Source of the DNA: Candidatus Accumulibacter contiguus
GTDB taxonomy: Bacteria; Pseudomonadota; Gammaproteobacteria; Burkholderiales; Rhodocyclaceae
Assembly (NCBI RefSeq): GCF_012940005.1
Contig: NZ_SPMX01000002.1
Span: 1 to 64,000, forward strand
Length of the DNA: 64,000 nt
Direction of reading: 5' to 3'
Shown here: positions 17,073-27,551 of the stretch, in pieces
Layout of the letters: every line of letters begins with the position of its first letter
How positions within the stretch are numbered: the stretch's first letter is position 1
Program-made: the position numbers and the translations under genes
Notes under the pieces: model-generated
The model's database searches: none
What the model was told of the DNA's origin: nothing
Seen by the model: the letters and a program-made list of their open reading frames with translations, nothing else

Positions 17073-17142
17073 ACAGCTACATCCTGCACCTGATCCTCGC
17101 CGTCCTGCCGAATCCGCTCGCCTGCCTCATTAAGGTGAAAGG

Positions 17143-18381
17143 TTAGCTGCGGTAGTCCGCATTGATCTTCACGTAATCGTAGGTGAGATCACAAGTATAT
17201 ACGGCGGCGCTGGCAGTGCCGCGGCCCAGGGCGACGCGGATGCCAATCTCGGATTGTTGCATGATGGCGGCGCCGTCCTCTTCGCGATAGGAAGCCGCTC
17301 GCCCGCCCTTTTCGGCAACCAGAATCTCCGTTTGGCCGCTGCTCAACCAGACGCTGACTGGCTCCACGTCGAGATCATCCAGCTCGGCATAGCCGATGGC
17401 GGCCAGGATGCGGCCGAGGTTGGGATCGGAAGCGAAGAAAGCGGTCTTGACCAGCGGCGAGTGCGCGATTGCATAGCCGACGCGCTTGCATTCTGCGCGG
17501 TCGCGGCCCCCTTCGACGGCGATGCTGATGAACTTGCTGGCGCCTTCGCCGTCGCGAATGATCGCCTGCGCCAGTTCGACGGCAACGGCGATCACTGCCT
17601 CGCGCAGCTCCGTGTAGCCGGGTGCCGCCGCGTCGGCAAACTCGATCCCGGCCTGGTCCGTCGCGATCAGGAGGAAGGAATCATTGGTCGAGGTGTCGCC
17701 ATCGACGGTGATGCAGTTGAATGAGGCGTCGGCGGCCGCACGCAAGAGCTGTTGCAGCAGCGGTGTGGCGATGCCGGCATCGGTGGCGATGAAACCGAGC
17801 ATGGTTGCCATGTTTGGCCGGATCATTCCGGCACCCTTGCTGATGCCGGTGATGGTCACGGTCCGGCCGGCGACATCGATGCGGCGCGAGGCGGCTTTGG
17901 CAACCGTGTCGGTGGTCATGATGGCGTGCGCGGCGGCGTGCCAGTGGTTCTCATGGAGATCGGCGACGCAGCGCGGCAGGCCGGCCACCAGACGATCGAC
18001 CGGCAAGGGTTCGAGGATGACGCCGGTCGAGAAGGGCAGCACCTGCCGGTCGTCGATGCCCAGCAAGTGAGCGGTGGCGGCACAGGTGTGCACCGCCGCC
18101 TGCCAGCCCTGCTCACCGGTACCGGCATTGGCGACGCCGGTATTGATCACCAGCGCGCGGATGTCGCTGCCGAGTTCGAGATGACGACGGCAGACCTGTA
18201 CCGGTGCGGCGCAGAAACGGTTGCTGGTAAACACGCCGGCAGCTCGAGAACCCTCTGCCAGCGACAGCAAGGCCAGGTCACGCCGGTCAGGTTTGCGGAT
18301 GCCTGCCTCGGCGACACCGAGGCGAACGCCAGCGACTGGAAACAGTTGCGCAGGGGAGGGAGTGCGGTAATTGACGGGCAT
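17143..18381 (-). CDS. argJ: Bifunctional ornithine acetyltransferase / N-acetylglutamate synthase
   Basis: 412 residues. The autoproteolytic site that splits the precursor into alpha and beta chains lies in [20 protein letters not shown] (cleavage before the Thr of the ATML motif). ArgJ transfers acetyl from N-acetylornithine to glutamate, closing the cyclic arginine pathway; some members also use acetyl-CoA. The catalytic region [12 protein letters not shown] and C-terminal GEGASKF are present. It lies 109 bases downstream of secA on the same strand, the order usual in betaproteobacteria, and may be co-transcribed. Confidence 0.95.
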   Translation of the reverse strand: MPVNYRTPSPAQLFPVAGVRLGVAEAGIRKPDRRDLALLSLAEGSRAAGVFTSNRFCAAPVQVCRRHLELGSDIRALVINTGVANAGTGEQGWQAAVHTCAATAHLLGIDDRQVLPFSTGVILEPLPVDRLVAGLPRCVADLHENHWHAAAHAIMTTDTVAKAASRRIDVAGRTVTITGISKGAGMIRPNMATMLGFIATDAGIATPLLQQLLRAAADASFNCITVDGDTSTNDSFLLIATDQAGIEFADAAAPGYTELREAVIAVAVELAQAIIRDGEGASKFISIAVEGGRDRAECKRVGYAIAHSPLVKTAFFASDPNLGRILAAIGYAELDDLDVEPVSVWLSSGQTEILVAEKGGRAASYREEDGAAIMQQSEIGIRVALGRGTASAAVYTCDLTYDYVKINADYRS

Positions 18382-18490
18382 TACAACCTCACGGGCGGAG
18401 ACGACCAGGATCCGGGAGCGAAGCAGAGCGGCAGTCGCCAGGACAGAGCGTAGATCCGCACGCTCCGACGCGGCAGTTCACTCCAGGCAA

Positions 18491-21208
<2,718 letters not shown>

Positions 21209-21660
21209 TCTGGGAACGATAAAGAAATGCGAAGTTGATATGAGGACCCGAGCCAAAAAGCGGGGCCGGTTCTTTTCCACGGCGAACAACTGGAGCACGG
21301 TTCGGGTTGGGCCGCCGGACCGGTAGGGTGACGGGATCTACACCAGCATGCGGTGCGCGGCATGGATACTACCTTCAAGACTCGATGGACGCAATTCTGG
21401 CGTCGTCTGCGGGGTGTGAATTCGTGAATTCGAGATCTGCATCAGGGCGGCCAGAACCTCTCTGGAGCATGCAGGCCACGGAGCGGAACGGGCGCGCAGG
21501 GATGAAAAAAAACTCATGCGTCGAGTGAGATTTTATCGTTTGCCGCCTGGCCACCAACCGATTATCTTATGAATGCGATCTTGAATACCGGGAATCACAC
21601 GATCTACAACAAAACGTAATCCGGCCTCAGCCATTGCGAGGCCAATCAAGGAGAAAGAAA
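21209..21660. other. Intergenic region between secA and a small divergent gene
   Basis: 452 bases between divergent starts, more A/T-rich than its neighbours towards the right. Small open frames at 21307-21528 and 21375-21557 have no ribosome-binding site or protein-like composition. A direct repeat of GTGAATTC occurs around 21415-21431. The right end holds a hairpin and a strong Shine-Dalgarno for the 44-residue gene. Promoters for both directions should lie here but none matches consensus well. Confidence 0.5.
21623..21643 (+). promoter_or_regulatory. Leader hairpin immediately before the small-gene ribosome-binding site
   Basis: GGCCTC (21623-21628) pairs perfectly with GAGGCC (21638-21643) across a nine-base loop. 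The 3' arm ends 5 bases before AAGGAG, so folding could influence ribosome access. This is structural inference only. Confidence 0.4.
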
Positions 21661-21795
21661 ATGGGCGAGAGCATCCCCGTCCTGGGCGCAGGTTTTACCA
21701 TTCTATTCATGGTCTTGTGTTTATCATCACCAAGTATTGGTTTGCTTGTTGACTGGCTGGCACGTCATCGCCAGCATGGCCCGGCAGTTCAATAA
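21661..21795 (+). CDS. Small single-span membrane protein (44 aa)
   Basis: The ORF starts ATG GGC GAG AGC and ends TAA at 21795, with an excellent AAGGAG ribosome-binding site 7-8 bases upstream. Residues about 8-31 form one hydrophobic helix (VLGAGFTILFMVLCLSS...), followed by a short WLARHRQH basic tail, so the N-terminus is likely outside and the basic end in the cytoplasm. It vaguely recalls OadG-type or other small membrane subunits, but I do not recognise it. It is followed by a hairpin and stands alone between secA and ubiB. Confidence 0.6.
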   Translation: MGESIPVLGAGFTILFMVLCLSSPSIGLLVDWLARHRQHGPAVQ

Positions 21796-21802
21796 GCGAC
21801 TG

Positions 21803-21819
21803 CGGATACAGCTTATCCG
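21803..21819 (+). terminator. Hairpin after the 44-residue gene
   Basis: CGGATA-CAGCT-TATCCG is a perfect six-base stem with a five-base loop, 7 bases after the stop codon and followed by the T-rich GGTTATTCATTT. A plausible weak intrinsic terminator. Confidence 0.5.
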
Positions 21820-21868
21820 GTTATTCATTTATCCGAGCGTGCAGGCCTCGAATAATCGTGCTTGAAAG

Positions 21869-21889
21869 CATCGAAAACACCTTTCGATG
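21869..21889. terminator. Eight-base-pair hairpin between small gene and ubiB
   Basis: CATCGAAA (21869-21876) and TTTCGATG (21882-21889) form a perfect eight-base stem with a five-base loop, 27 bases past the ubiB stop codon. Placed between convergent genes, it could terminate both. Neither side has a full T run. Confidence 0.5.
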
Positions 21890-21916
21890 GACTTGCCGCT
21901 TCTCAGAGATTATTCA

Positions 21917-23455
21917 TCAATTCATCAATAGCTGACCGAGGAGTATCGCCGTCAGCAGCACGGCGATGACCCCCAGCAAGCGCCTCTGCTGGCGCTGTGT
22001 GCGTGCCAGATCGGCCAGCAAGGGCGCCAGATCCGGCGCTTTCGTCTGTGCCAGTGCCTGGTGTACCAGGCGTGGCAACTGCGGCAGGATGCGTGCCCAG
22101 TAGGGGGCTTCCTGCTGCACGCTGCGATGGAATGCACGGCTGCCGAGTTGCTCGCTCATCCAGCGTTCCAGGAAAGGTTTGGCGGTCTTCCACAGGTCGA
22201 GATTGGGGTCGAGTTGTCGGCCCAGGCCCTCGATGTTGAGCAGGGTCTTCTGCAGCATCACCAGTTGCGGTTGGATTTCGACATTGAAACGGCGCGAGGT
22301 CTGAAACAGACGCAGCAGGACGCGGCCGAACGAGATTTCGTGTAGTGGCCGGTCGAAAATCGGTTCACAGACGGCGCGGATGGCGGCCTCGAATTCGTCG
22401 GCACGCGTCTCGGGCGGCGCCCAGCCAGCCTCGATATGGGCCATCGCCACGCGTTTGTAGTCGCGCTGGAAAAAGGCGAGGAAGTTCTGCGCCAGGTAAT
22501 TCTTGTCGTTGTCGGTCAGCGTCCCGACGATGCCGAAATCGAGTGCGATATAGCTGCCGTGATGGGCCGGATCGGTGGCGATGAATATATTGCCGGGGTG
22601 CATGTCGGCATGAAAAAAGCCATCGCGAAACACCTGCGTGAAGAAGATTTCGACGCCGGCACGTGACAACGCCGGCAAATCGATGCCAGCAGCGATCAGG
22701 GCCTCGATCTGACTGATCGGGATGCCGCGCATGCGCTCCATGACCATCACCGTCGTCGTGCATTGGTCCCAGTACACTTCGGGTACCTGCAGCAGCCGCG
22801 AGCCGCTGAAGTTGCGCCGCAGTTGCGAGCAGTTGGCGGCTTCGCGCATCAGATCGAGTTCGTCGTAGAGGTATTTGGCGAACTCGCCGACCACTTCGCG
22901 CGGCTTCAGCCGCTTCCCGTCCGACCACACCTTTTCGAGCAGGCCGGCCAGGGTTTCGAGCAGCGCCAGATCATTGGCAATCACGCCGTGCATGTCCGGA
23001 CGCAGGATCTTGACGGCAACTTCCTGGCCGCCGTCTTCTGGCCGCAGACGGGCAAAATGGACCTGCGCGATCGAGGCGCTGGCGATCGGCGTCGAATCGA
23101 ACTCGGCAAACACGGCACTGGCCGGCCGGCCATAGGCTTTCTCGATCTGCGTCAGTGCCAGTTCGGGCGAGAACGGTGGTACGCGATCCTGCAGCCTGGC
23201 CAGTTCATCGGCGATGTCGGTACGCAGCAGATCGCGACGGGTGGACAGAACCTGTCCAAACTTGACGAAGATCGGCCCCAGCGACTCGAGTGCCTGGCGC
23301 AGGCGAACCGCCGGCGGGGTGTCGAAACGTCGCCAGAAATGCAGGGCACGCGACAGCGCCGCCAGGCGACCGCTTGGTTCGTGCTCGAGAATCATCTCGT
23401 CGAGGCCGTAGCGGCTCGCAATACTCAGGATTTTGGCGAGGCGGAAAAGTCGCAC
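21917..23455 (-). CDS. ubiB: Ubiquinone biosynthesis accessory kinase UbiB
   Basis: 512 residues, UbiB/ABC1/ADCK atypical kinase-like family. The family-specific KxGQ motif appears in [14 protein letters not shown]; the alanine-rich loop that replaces the usual P-loop is ASASIAQVH; the VKILRP lysine, catalytic HADMHPGN and metal-binding DFG (ALDFGIVG) are intact. A hydrophobic C-terminal segment ([19 protein letters not shown]) anchors it to the membrane. UbiB is an ATPase needed for coenzyme Q synthesis, probably for extracting lipid intermediates. In many proteobacteria it follows ubiE-ubiJ; here it stands alone. Confidence 0.93.
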   Translation of the reverse strand: MRLFRLAKILSIASRYGLDEMILEHEPSGRLAALSRALHFWRRFDTPPAVRLRQALESLGPIFVKFGQVLSTRRDLLRTDIADELARLQDRVPPFSPELALTQIEKAYGRPASAVFAEFDSTPIASASIAQVHFARLRPEDGGQEVAVKILRPDMHGVIANDLALLETLAGLLEKVWSDGKRLKPREVVGEFAKYLYDELDLMREAANCSQLRRNFSGSRLLQVPEVYWDQCTTTVMVMERMRGIPISQIEALIAAGIDLPALSRAGVEIFFTQVFRDGFFHADMHPGNIFIATDPAHHGSYIALDFGIVGTLTDNDKNYLAQNFLAFFQRDYKRVAMAHIEAGWAPPETRADEFEAAIRAVCEPIFDRPLHEISFGRVLLRLFQTSRRFNVEIQPQLVMLQKTLLNIEGLGRQLDPNLDLWKTAKPFLERWMSEQLGSRAFHRSVQQEAPYWARILPQLPRLVHQALAQTKAPDLAPLLADLARTQRQQRRLLGVIAVLLTAILLGQLLMN

Positions 23456-23540
23456 GGCTGACGGGCAGGTCTTGAGGTCGGCAAAGGAGTGAGTTTACAC
23501 AGAAACGAGCGTCATCGCTCCGCCCTGATACGCATATCAG

Positions 23541-24371
23541 TCAAGCTGCTCTCGACAGGCGCGAAATGGTCAATCGATGCTGCTCGATCCAGGCCGGAAA
23601 ACGGCTGTCGGCAAGCACCGAGTGTTCCCGCATCCTTTGCTGCCCGATCGGGTCTGCAGCCTCGATAGCGCTTGCGGGATGGCACATCAACAGGTCGCCG
23701 TCTGCAGCACCGACGAACCAGGACATCAGCAGTTGCCGGTATTCTTCGGGGCTTGCCGAGAAACCGTAGACCCCCAGCAGATGACGGTTCATCGGCAGAC
23801 CCTGCGCATCCGCCAATCGGCGCATCGTCCGCGCACCCAGGCAGGCAATGATCCGGGCCTTCAAGCGTTTGCCGCGATCGACTGTCAAGTGGCGCGCCGT
23901 TTGCGTCGAGCGCAGCCAGAGAGCATGCGTCGGATAGCGCCGAGCAATGCGCTCCAGCAACTGCTCGCGAATCAGCGGCAATTGATGGACATGCTGGTGG
24001 CCGTCGATGAAATCCGGAGGACATCCGAAGTGGGTCTCGAAAGCATCCAGCTGGCAATCAATGGTCGCGGTGACCAGGAACCGCGGCAATTGTCGCAGAT
24101 AACAGGCGCTGATCAGGCGCGGCAGCGAGAAGCAGATTTGGCCCCTGGCAAAGGCCTCGGTAAAATTGAGGTGCAGCCCGATGTCCACCGGCAGCAGCGC
24201 CAGCGAAGAAACATGTTCGCTCAGCGTCGGCCCCTGCACCAGACAACTGACCGCACTGAGGCGGCCCAGTCGGGCCAGTTCAAGAATGCCTTCGTCGATT
24301 CCGGCCGACATTCCGAAGTCGTCGGCGCAAATGGCGATCCGCCTGCGGGCCACATCAAGGGAAGTTTTCAC
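23541..24371 (-). CDS. YdjC/NaxD-like polyisoprenyl-sugar deacetylase
   Basis: 276 residues from a GTG at 24371. ATG at 24392 and GTG at 24353 are alternatives, and none has a clear ribosome-binding site. Motifs of the YdjC/ChbG/HpnK carbohydrate deacetylase family: ICADDFGMS with the metal aspartate, LHLNFTE, DGHQHVHQLP with metal histidines, and LLMCHP. Francisella NaxD and Bordetella LgmC in this family deacetylate an undecaprenyl-phosphate amino sugar before transfer to lipid A; HpnK acts in hopanoid metabolism. Neighbouring ArnT-like and Und-P-sugar synthase genes favour the NaxD-type role. The start is immediately back-to-back with the plus-strand GtrA gene, so its mRNA probably crosses GtrA in antisense. 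Confidence 0.75.
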   Translation of the reverse strand: MKTSLDVARRRIAICADDFGMSAGIDEGILELARLGRLSAVSCLVQGPTLSEHVSSLALLPVDIGLHLNFTEAFARGQICFSLPRLISACYLRQLPRFLVTATIDCQLDAFETHFGCPPDFIDGHQHVHQLPLIREQLLERIARRYPTHALWLRSTQTARHLTVDRGKRLKARIIACLGARTMRRLADAQGLPMNRHLLGVYGFSASPEEYRQLLMSWFVGAADGDLLMCHPASAIEAADPIGQQRMREHSVLADSRFPAWIEQHRLTISRLSRAA

Positions 24372-24390
24372 CTTACTAGAGGCACCTGGC

Positions 24391-24783
24391 ATGGTAGTGA
24401 TGTTCACGCAACTCGCCTGGTTTGTGCTCGTCGGCTGTGCAGCGGCGGCAACGCATTGGCTGATCGCGGTGGGCTGCGTCACCATTTGGCAGCAGCCTCC
24501 GCTGCTGGCCAACCTGATCGGATGGCTGGTCGCTTTTCTGGTTTCCTTTGGTGGACATTATCGCCTGACCTTTCGTCATCAGCAGAATTCCCTGGCGGTC
24601 GCCTGCGGTCGCTTCTTTCTCGTCTCGGCAAGCGGGTTCATGATCAACGAACTGAGCTACGCCTGCTTGTTGCACGTCACCAATATCGCCTATGACCTGC
24701 TGCTCGCAGTGATTCTGGTGGCGATCGCGGTGCTGACCTTCATCCTCAGTCGTTGCTGGGCTTTTCGCCACAGAGTTTCCTGA
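24391..24783 (+). CDS. GtrA-family small membrane protein (putative Und-P-sugar flippase)
   Basis: 130 residues with four hydrophobic segments, the usual GtrA layout (FVLVGCAAAATHWLIAVG, LLANLIGWLVAFLVSF with the GGHYRLTF motif, SGFMINELSYACL and the C-terminal VAIAVLTFILSRCWAF). ATG at 24391 has AGAGG 8 bases upstream; an internal ATG at 24400 is possible. GtrA-like proteins are thought to flip undecaprenyl-phosphate-linked sugars. It lies on the opposite strand to the three sugar-modification genes around it, its 3' end overlapping the end of the ArnT-like gene by 38 bases. Confidence 0.83.
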   Translation: MVVMFTQLAWFVLVGCAAAATHWLIAVGCVTIWQQPPLLANLIGWLVAFLVSFGGHYRLTFRHQQNSLAVACGRFFLVSASGFMINELSYACLLHVTNIAYDLLLAVILVAIAVLTFILSRCWAFRHRVS

Positions 24784-26317
24784 GGGCTGCCGGCTGCAGC
24801 CGCCACAGCGCGTGCCTTTGGTCGGCGGCAAATACCGGCTGCTGCTGCAGCCACCCCAGCCACTCAGGCGCCGACGGCTTGCCCCAGATCCACAATACGC
24901 CGGCAGCAGAACTGCAGAGTCTTGCCGCGAACTCTGCGGGCGTGAGCAGGACCGCCTGCCGGCTGGCATGGTCAAACTCTCCGGCATCGGCGAGTTCCTT
25001 TCGCCAATTGTCGCGCCTGGCGATTTCCGGATCCTGCCAATCGCTGACTACCCAGGCAGGCTTGCGGGCTTGCAGATAGAACGGCAGGTCGTATGGATAC
25101 TGATCGATCAGCACCACTTGGTCCGGTGGCTGCAGCAGGGAACTGGCCGTGCTCGCCAGAGATTTGGCGGAAACTTTATCGGCAAGCGCAACGCCGACCA
25201 CCAGCGCGACACAGGCGATCGCGGCCAGGCTCAGGCTCCCAACATACCAGCGCAGGGCACGCGTCCGGTCACGATCCAGCCAGTGCGAGAAGGATTCGGC
25301 AATCAGGTAGGCAACCGGCGGCATCGCCGGCAGAATGTAGCCCAGCAGCTTGGAACTCGGCAGAGAGAAAAAGATGACGATGAACAGGAACCAGATCACC
25401 ATCAGGCTTCGCAAGCCACCCCGCCCGGCATCTCCGTGGTCGACCTGGACGAATACGCGTGCAAACCATGGCGACCACGGCAAAGTGGCCAGGAAAATGA
25501 CCGGAATATAAAACCAGAAGGCCATCTGGTTATTGAAGCCGGTTTCCGAAAAGCGCCGGAAGTGATGATAAACCACCAAATAATCGAAAAATCCGGGGTA
25601 GGAATGCTGCATCCAGAAAAACCACGGGAGCGCAATCAGCAGCAGGAGCAGAGTTCCCGGCAGCCAGAAGATCGCTGGCAAAACCCGCCACGCTCGACGC
25701 CAGAGCAGCCAGAGCAGCAAAACGCCGCCCGGCAAGACGATACCGATCAGCCCCTTGGCAAGAATGCCGAGTGCGGCAAAGGCATAGCTCATGGCCAGGA
25801 CAGCACGATAGGGAAGTTTCTTTTCGAGACGAAGGACGGCATCGGCCCCGGCAAGAATCGTCAGGGTAATCAGACCGGCGACCAGCATGTCGAGGTTCGC
25901 GAATTGACTCCCTGCGTAGAAGATCGGCTGAGTGACCAGGATGACGATCGACAGGGTAGCGAGCTGGCTGTCCCGGTAACGACGGATGAACCGGTAGAGA
26001 CCTACGGCGGCAAAGAGGCCGGCGACCAGTGATGCCGCTCGCGCCGGCAACTCGTGCGCTCCGAATAGGCTCAGGCTCAAAGTCGTCAGCCAATAAAACA
26101 GTGGCGGCTTGTGGAAGAATGGCATGCCGTCGAGGCGGGGAACCAGCCAGTCAGCGGCGGTCAGCATTTCCCAGGCAACGCCGACATAGCGCCCTTCGTC
26201 GGGAAGCATCAAGGGCCGGATTCCCGCCGTAGCCGCCAGCCACACGGCCGTGGTCAACATCACCAGCCACGTTGATCGGGTATCAACAAATGCCGACAGC
26301 CGCTTGCTTGTGCTCAT
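24746..26317 (-). CDS. ArnT-like GT-C glycosyltransferase (lipid A amino-sugar transferase candidate)
   Basis: 523 residues from the ATG at 26317, 10 bases after the upstream gene's stop. The protein is a multi-span GT-C/PMT_2 transferase: LMLPDEGRYVGVAWEML carries the DE-RY signature of ArnT just after the first membrane span, FHKPPLFYW is also characteristic, and about eleven hydrophobic segments follow, with a soluble C-terminal domain from about 415. ArnT enzymes move an amino sugar from undecaprenyl phosphate to lipid A phosphates on the periplasmic face, lowering negative charge. Co-transcription with the polyprenyl-sugar synthase upstream is likely. Exact sugar unknown; glucosamine or galactosamine is inferred from the NaxD-like neighbour. 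Confidence 0.82.
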   Translation of the reverse strand: MSTSKRLSAFVDTRSTWLVMLTTAVWLAATAGIRPLMLPDEGRYVGVAWEMLTAADWLVPRLDGMPFFHKPPLFYWLTTLSLSLFGAHELPARAASLVAGLFAAVGLYRFIRRYRDSQLATLSIVILVTQPIFYAGSQFANLDMLVAGLITLTILAGADAVLRLEKKLPYRAVLAMSYAFAALGILAKGLIGIVLPGGVLLLWLLWRRAWRVLPAIFWLPGTLLLLLIALPWFFWMQHSYPGFFDYLVVYHHFRRFSETGFNNQMAFWFYIPVIFLATLPWSPWFARVFVQVDHGDAGRGGLRSLMVIWFLFIVIFFSLPSSKLLGYILPAMPPVAYLIAESFSHWLDRDRTRALRWYVGSLSLAAIACVALVVGVALADKVSAKSLASTASSLLQPPDQVVLIDQYPYDLPFYLQARKPAWVVSDWQDPEIARRDNWRKELADAGEFDHASRQAVLLTPAEFAARLCSSAAGVLWIWGKPSAPEWLGWLQQQPVFAADQRHALWRLQPAALRKLCGEKPSND

Positions 26318-26327
26318 CGATGCCTGC

Positions 26328-27317
26328 TCAGGATTTGTTTTCGGGCAGTTTTTGCCCAATGTTCCGCTTGACCACGTAGAGCGGGCGCTGTTTGACCTCG
26401 TCGAAAATCCGCGCGATATAGGCGCCCATGGTACCGAGTGCCATCAGGTTGATTCCGGAGAAGAAAAACATTCCGGTGACGATGGTGGTCCAACCCGAGA
26501 CGTCGTGCCCATTGATCAGATAATCGATCACCAAGTAACTGCCATAGCAGAAAGAAAGCATCGCAATCAGGCTGCCGACCAGGTTGAAAGTGCGCAGAGG
26601 CCAGGTCGAGAAAGCGGTGATGCCATCGACCGCGAAACGAATCAGTTGCAGCAGATTGAAATGGCTTTGCCCATGCAGCCGTTCGGCAGGAACATAGAGC
26701 ATCGGCTCGGCCTTGAAGCCAACCCAGGCATAGAGCCCCTTCATGAAGCGGGTGCGTTCAGGCAGGCGAATCAGCGCGTCTACGACCTGCTTGTCCATCA
26801 GCCGGAAATCACCGGCATCGGGGGGAATACGAACCCTCTGCCCCTGCCCCAGGATGCCGTAGAAGATCGAAGCGCCGACGCGTTTGAGCCAGGATTCGTC
26901 GTCGCGATTCCTTTTTACCGCATAGACGGTGTCGACACCTGCTTGCCAGCGTACGAGCATCTCCGGGATCAGGGCGAGCGGGTGTTGCAGATCGGCATCG
27001 ATGCAGATCACCACATCTCCACTGCTCACTTCGAGCCCGGCGCTGAGCGCTGCTTCCTTGCCGAAGTTACGCGACAATTGCAGGTAGTAGACACCCGGGT
27101 TGCTGGTCACATAGGTCGTCATGAGTTGCGGCGTACGATCGGTACTGCCATCATCGACGACGATGATTTCCCAGGCGGAACTGATTTGATCCAGCAATTC
27201 GGCCATTTCCGGGAGCAGCAGGAGCAGGCTGTCATGTTCGTTCAGTGCCGGGACAACACAACTGATGCGAGGCCGTTCGGGTCGGGGAGAACCGTACCGA
27301 AGCGGGGGGGGGCACAC
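26328..27317 (-). CDS. Family 2 glycosyltransferase, polyprenyl-phosphate sugar synthase type (FlmF2/LgmA-like)
   Basis: 329 residues as read from a GTG at 27317. GT-A motifs: CVVPALNEHDSL, EIIVVDDGSTDRT, and DxD in ICIDADLQHP; two C-terminal membrane spans (about 230-252 and 263-290) as in GtrB/DPMS-like enzymes that charge undecaprenyl phosphate with a sugar at the cytoplasmic face. A better start, ATG at 27327 with AAAGGGATC before it, reads MISSV then a nine-C tract (27304-27312 on the plus strand) and is out of frame by one base: eight C would join it to the enzyme. The locus may be phase variable or the tract miscounted. As it stands expression depends on the weak GTG. Confidence 0.8.
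   Translation of the reverse strand: MCPPPLRYGSPRPERPRISCVVPALNEHDSLLLLLPEMAELLDQISSAWEIIVVDDGSTDRTPQLMTTYVTSNPGVYYLQLSRNFGKEAALSAGLEVSSGDVVICIDADLQHPLALIPEMLVRWQAGVDTVYAVKRNRDDESWLKRVGASIFYGILGQGQRVRIPPDAGDFRLMDKQVVDALIRLPERTRFMKGLYAWVGFKAEPMLYVPAERLHGQSHFNLLQLIRFAVDGITAFSTWPLRTFNLVGSLIAMLSFCYGSYLVIDYLINGHDVSGWTTIVTGMFFFSGINLMALGTMGAYIARIFDEVKQRPLYVVKRNIGQKLPENKS
27304..27312. repeat. Homopolymer G9 (C9 on coding strand) at the 5' end of the sugar synthase gene
   Basis: Nine consecutive G lie within the first 8 codons of the minus-strand glycosyltransferase. Tract length decides whether the ATG at 27327 is in frame: 8 or 11 C would be in frame, 9 is not. Such tracts are classic slipped-strand sites and also classic sequencing-error sites. 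Confidence 0.75.
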
Positions 27318-27509
27318 TTGAAATCATGATCCCTTTCCAGAGACAAAACGTATTGCTGGTGGCAGGCGCCAATGCCCGCGACCAACCTCCATGCGGATCT
27401 CGCAATTTAACACCAGTCATGCCAGTTCCTGCATTCCAGAGGCAGAAAAGACAGACCGCGCAGTCGGCTACCCTCGCCAATCATTCGCCCGGTCGCGCGT
27501 TGTGCGTCG

Positions 27510-27515
27510 TATAAT
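27510..27515 (+). promoter_or_regulatory. Candidate -10 box for argS
   Basis: TATAAT, a perfect sigma70 -10 hexamer, ends 36 bases before the argS start. No good -35 hexamer is seen 16-18 bases upstream, so this is a partial match only. Confidence 0.5.
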
Positions 27516-27551
27516 CAGCGGCTTGACCAAATTCTCTGCCAGAAGCATCCG

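Noticed and set aside
21307-21557. Two short open frames in the secA upstream region
   Set aside because: No ribosome-binding site, biased composition and mutual overlap on opposite strands.
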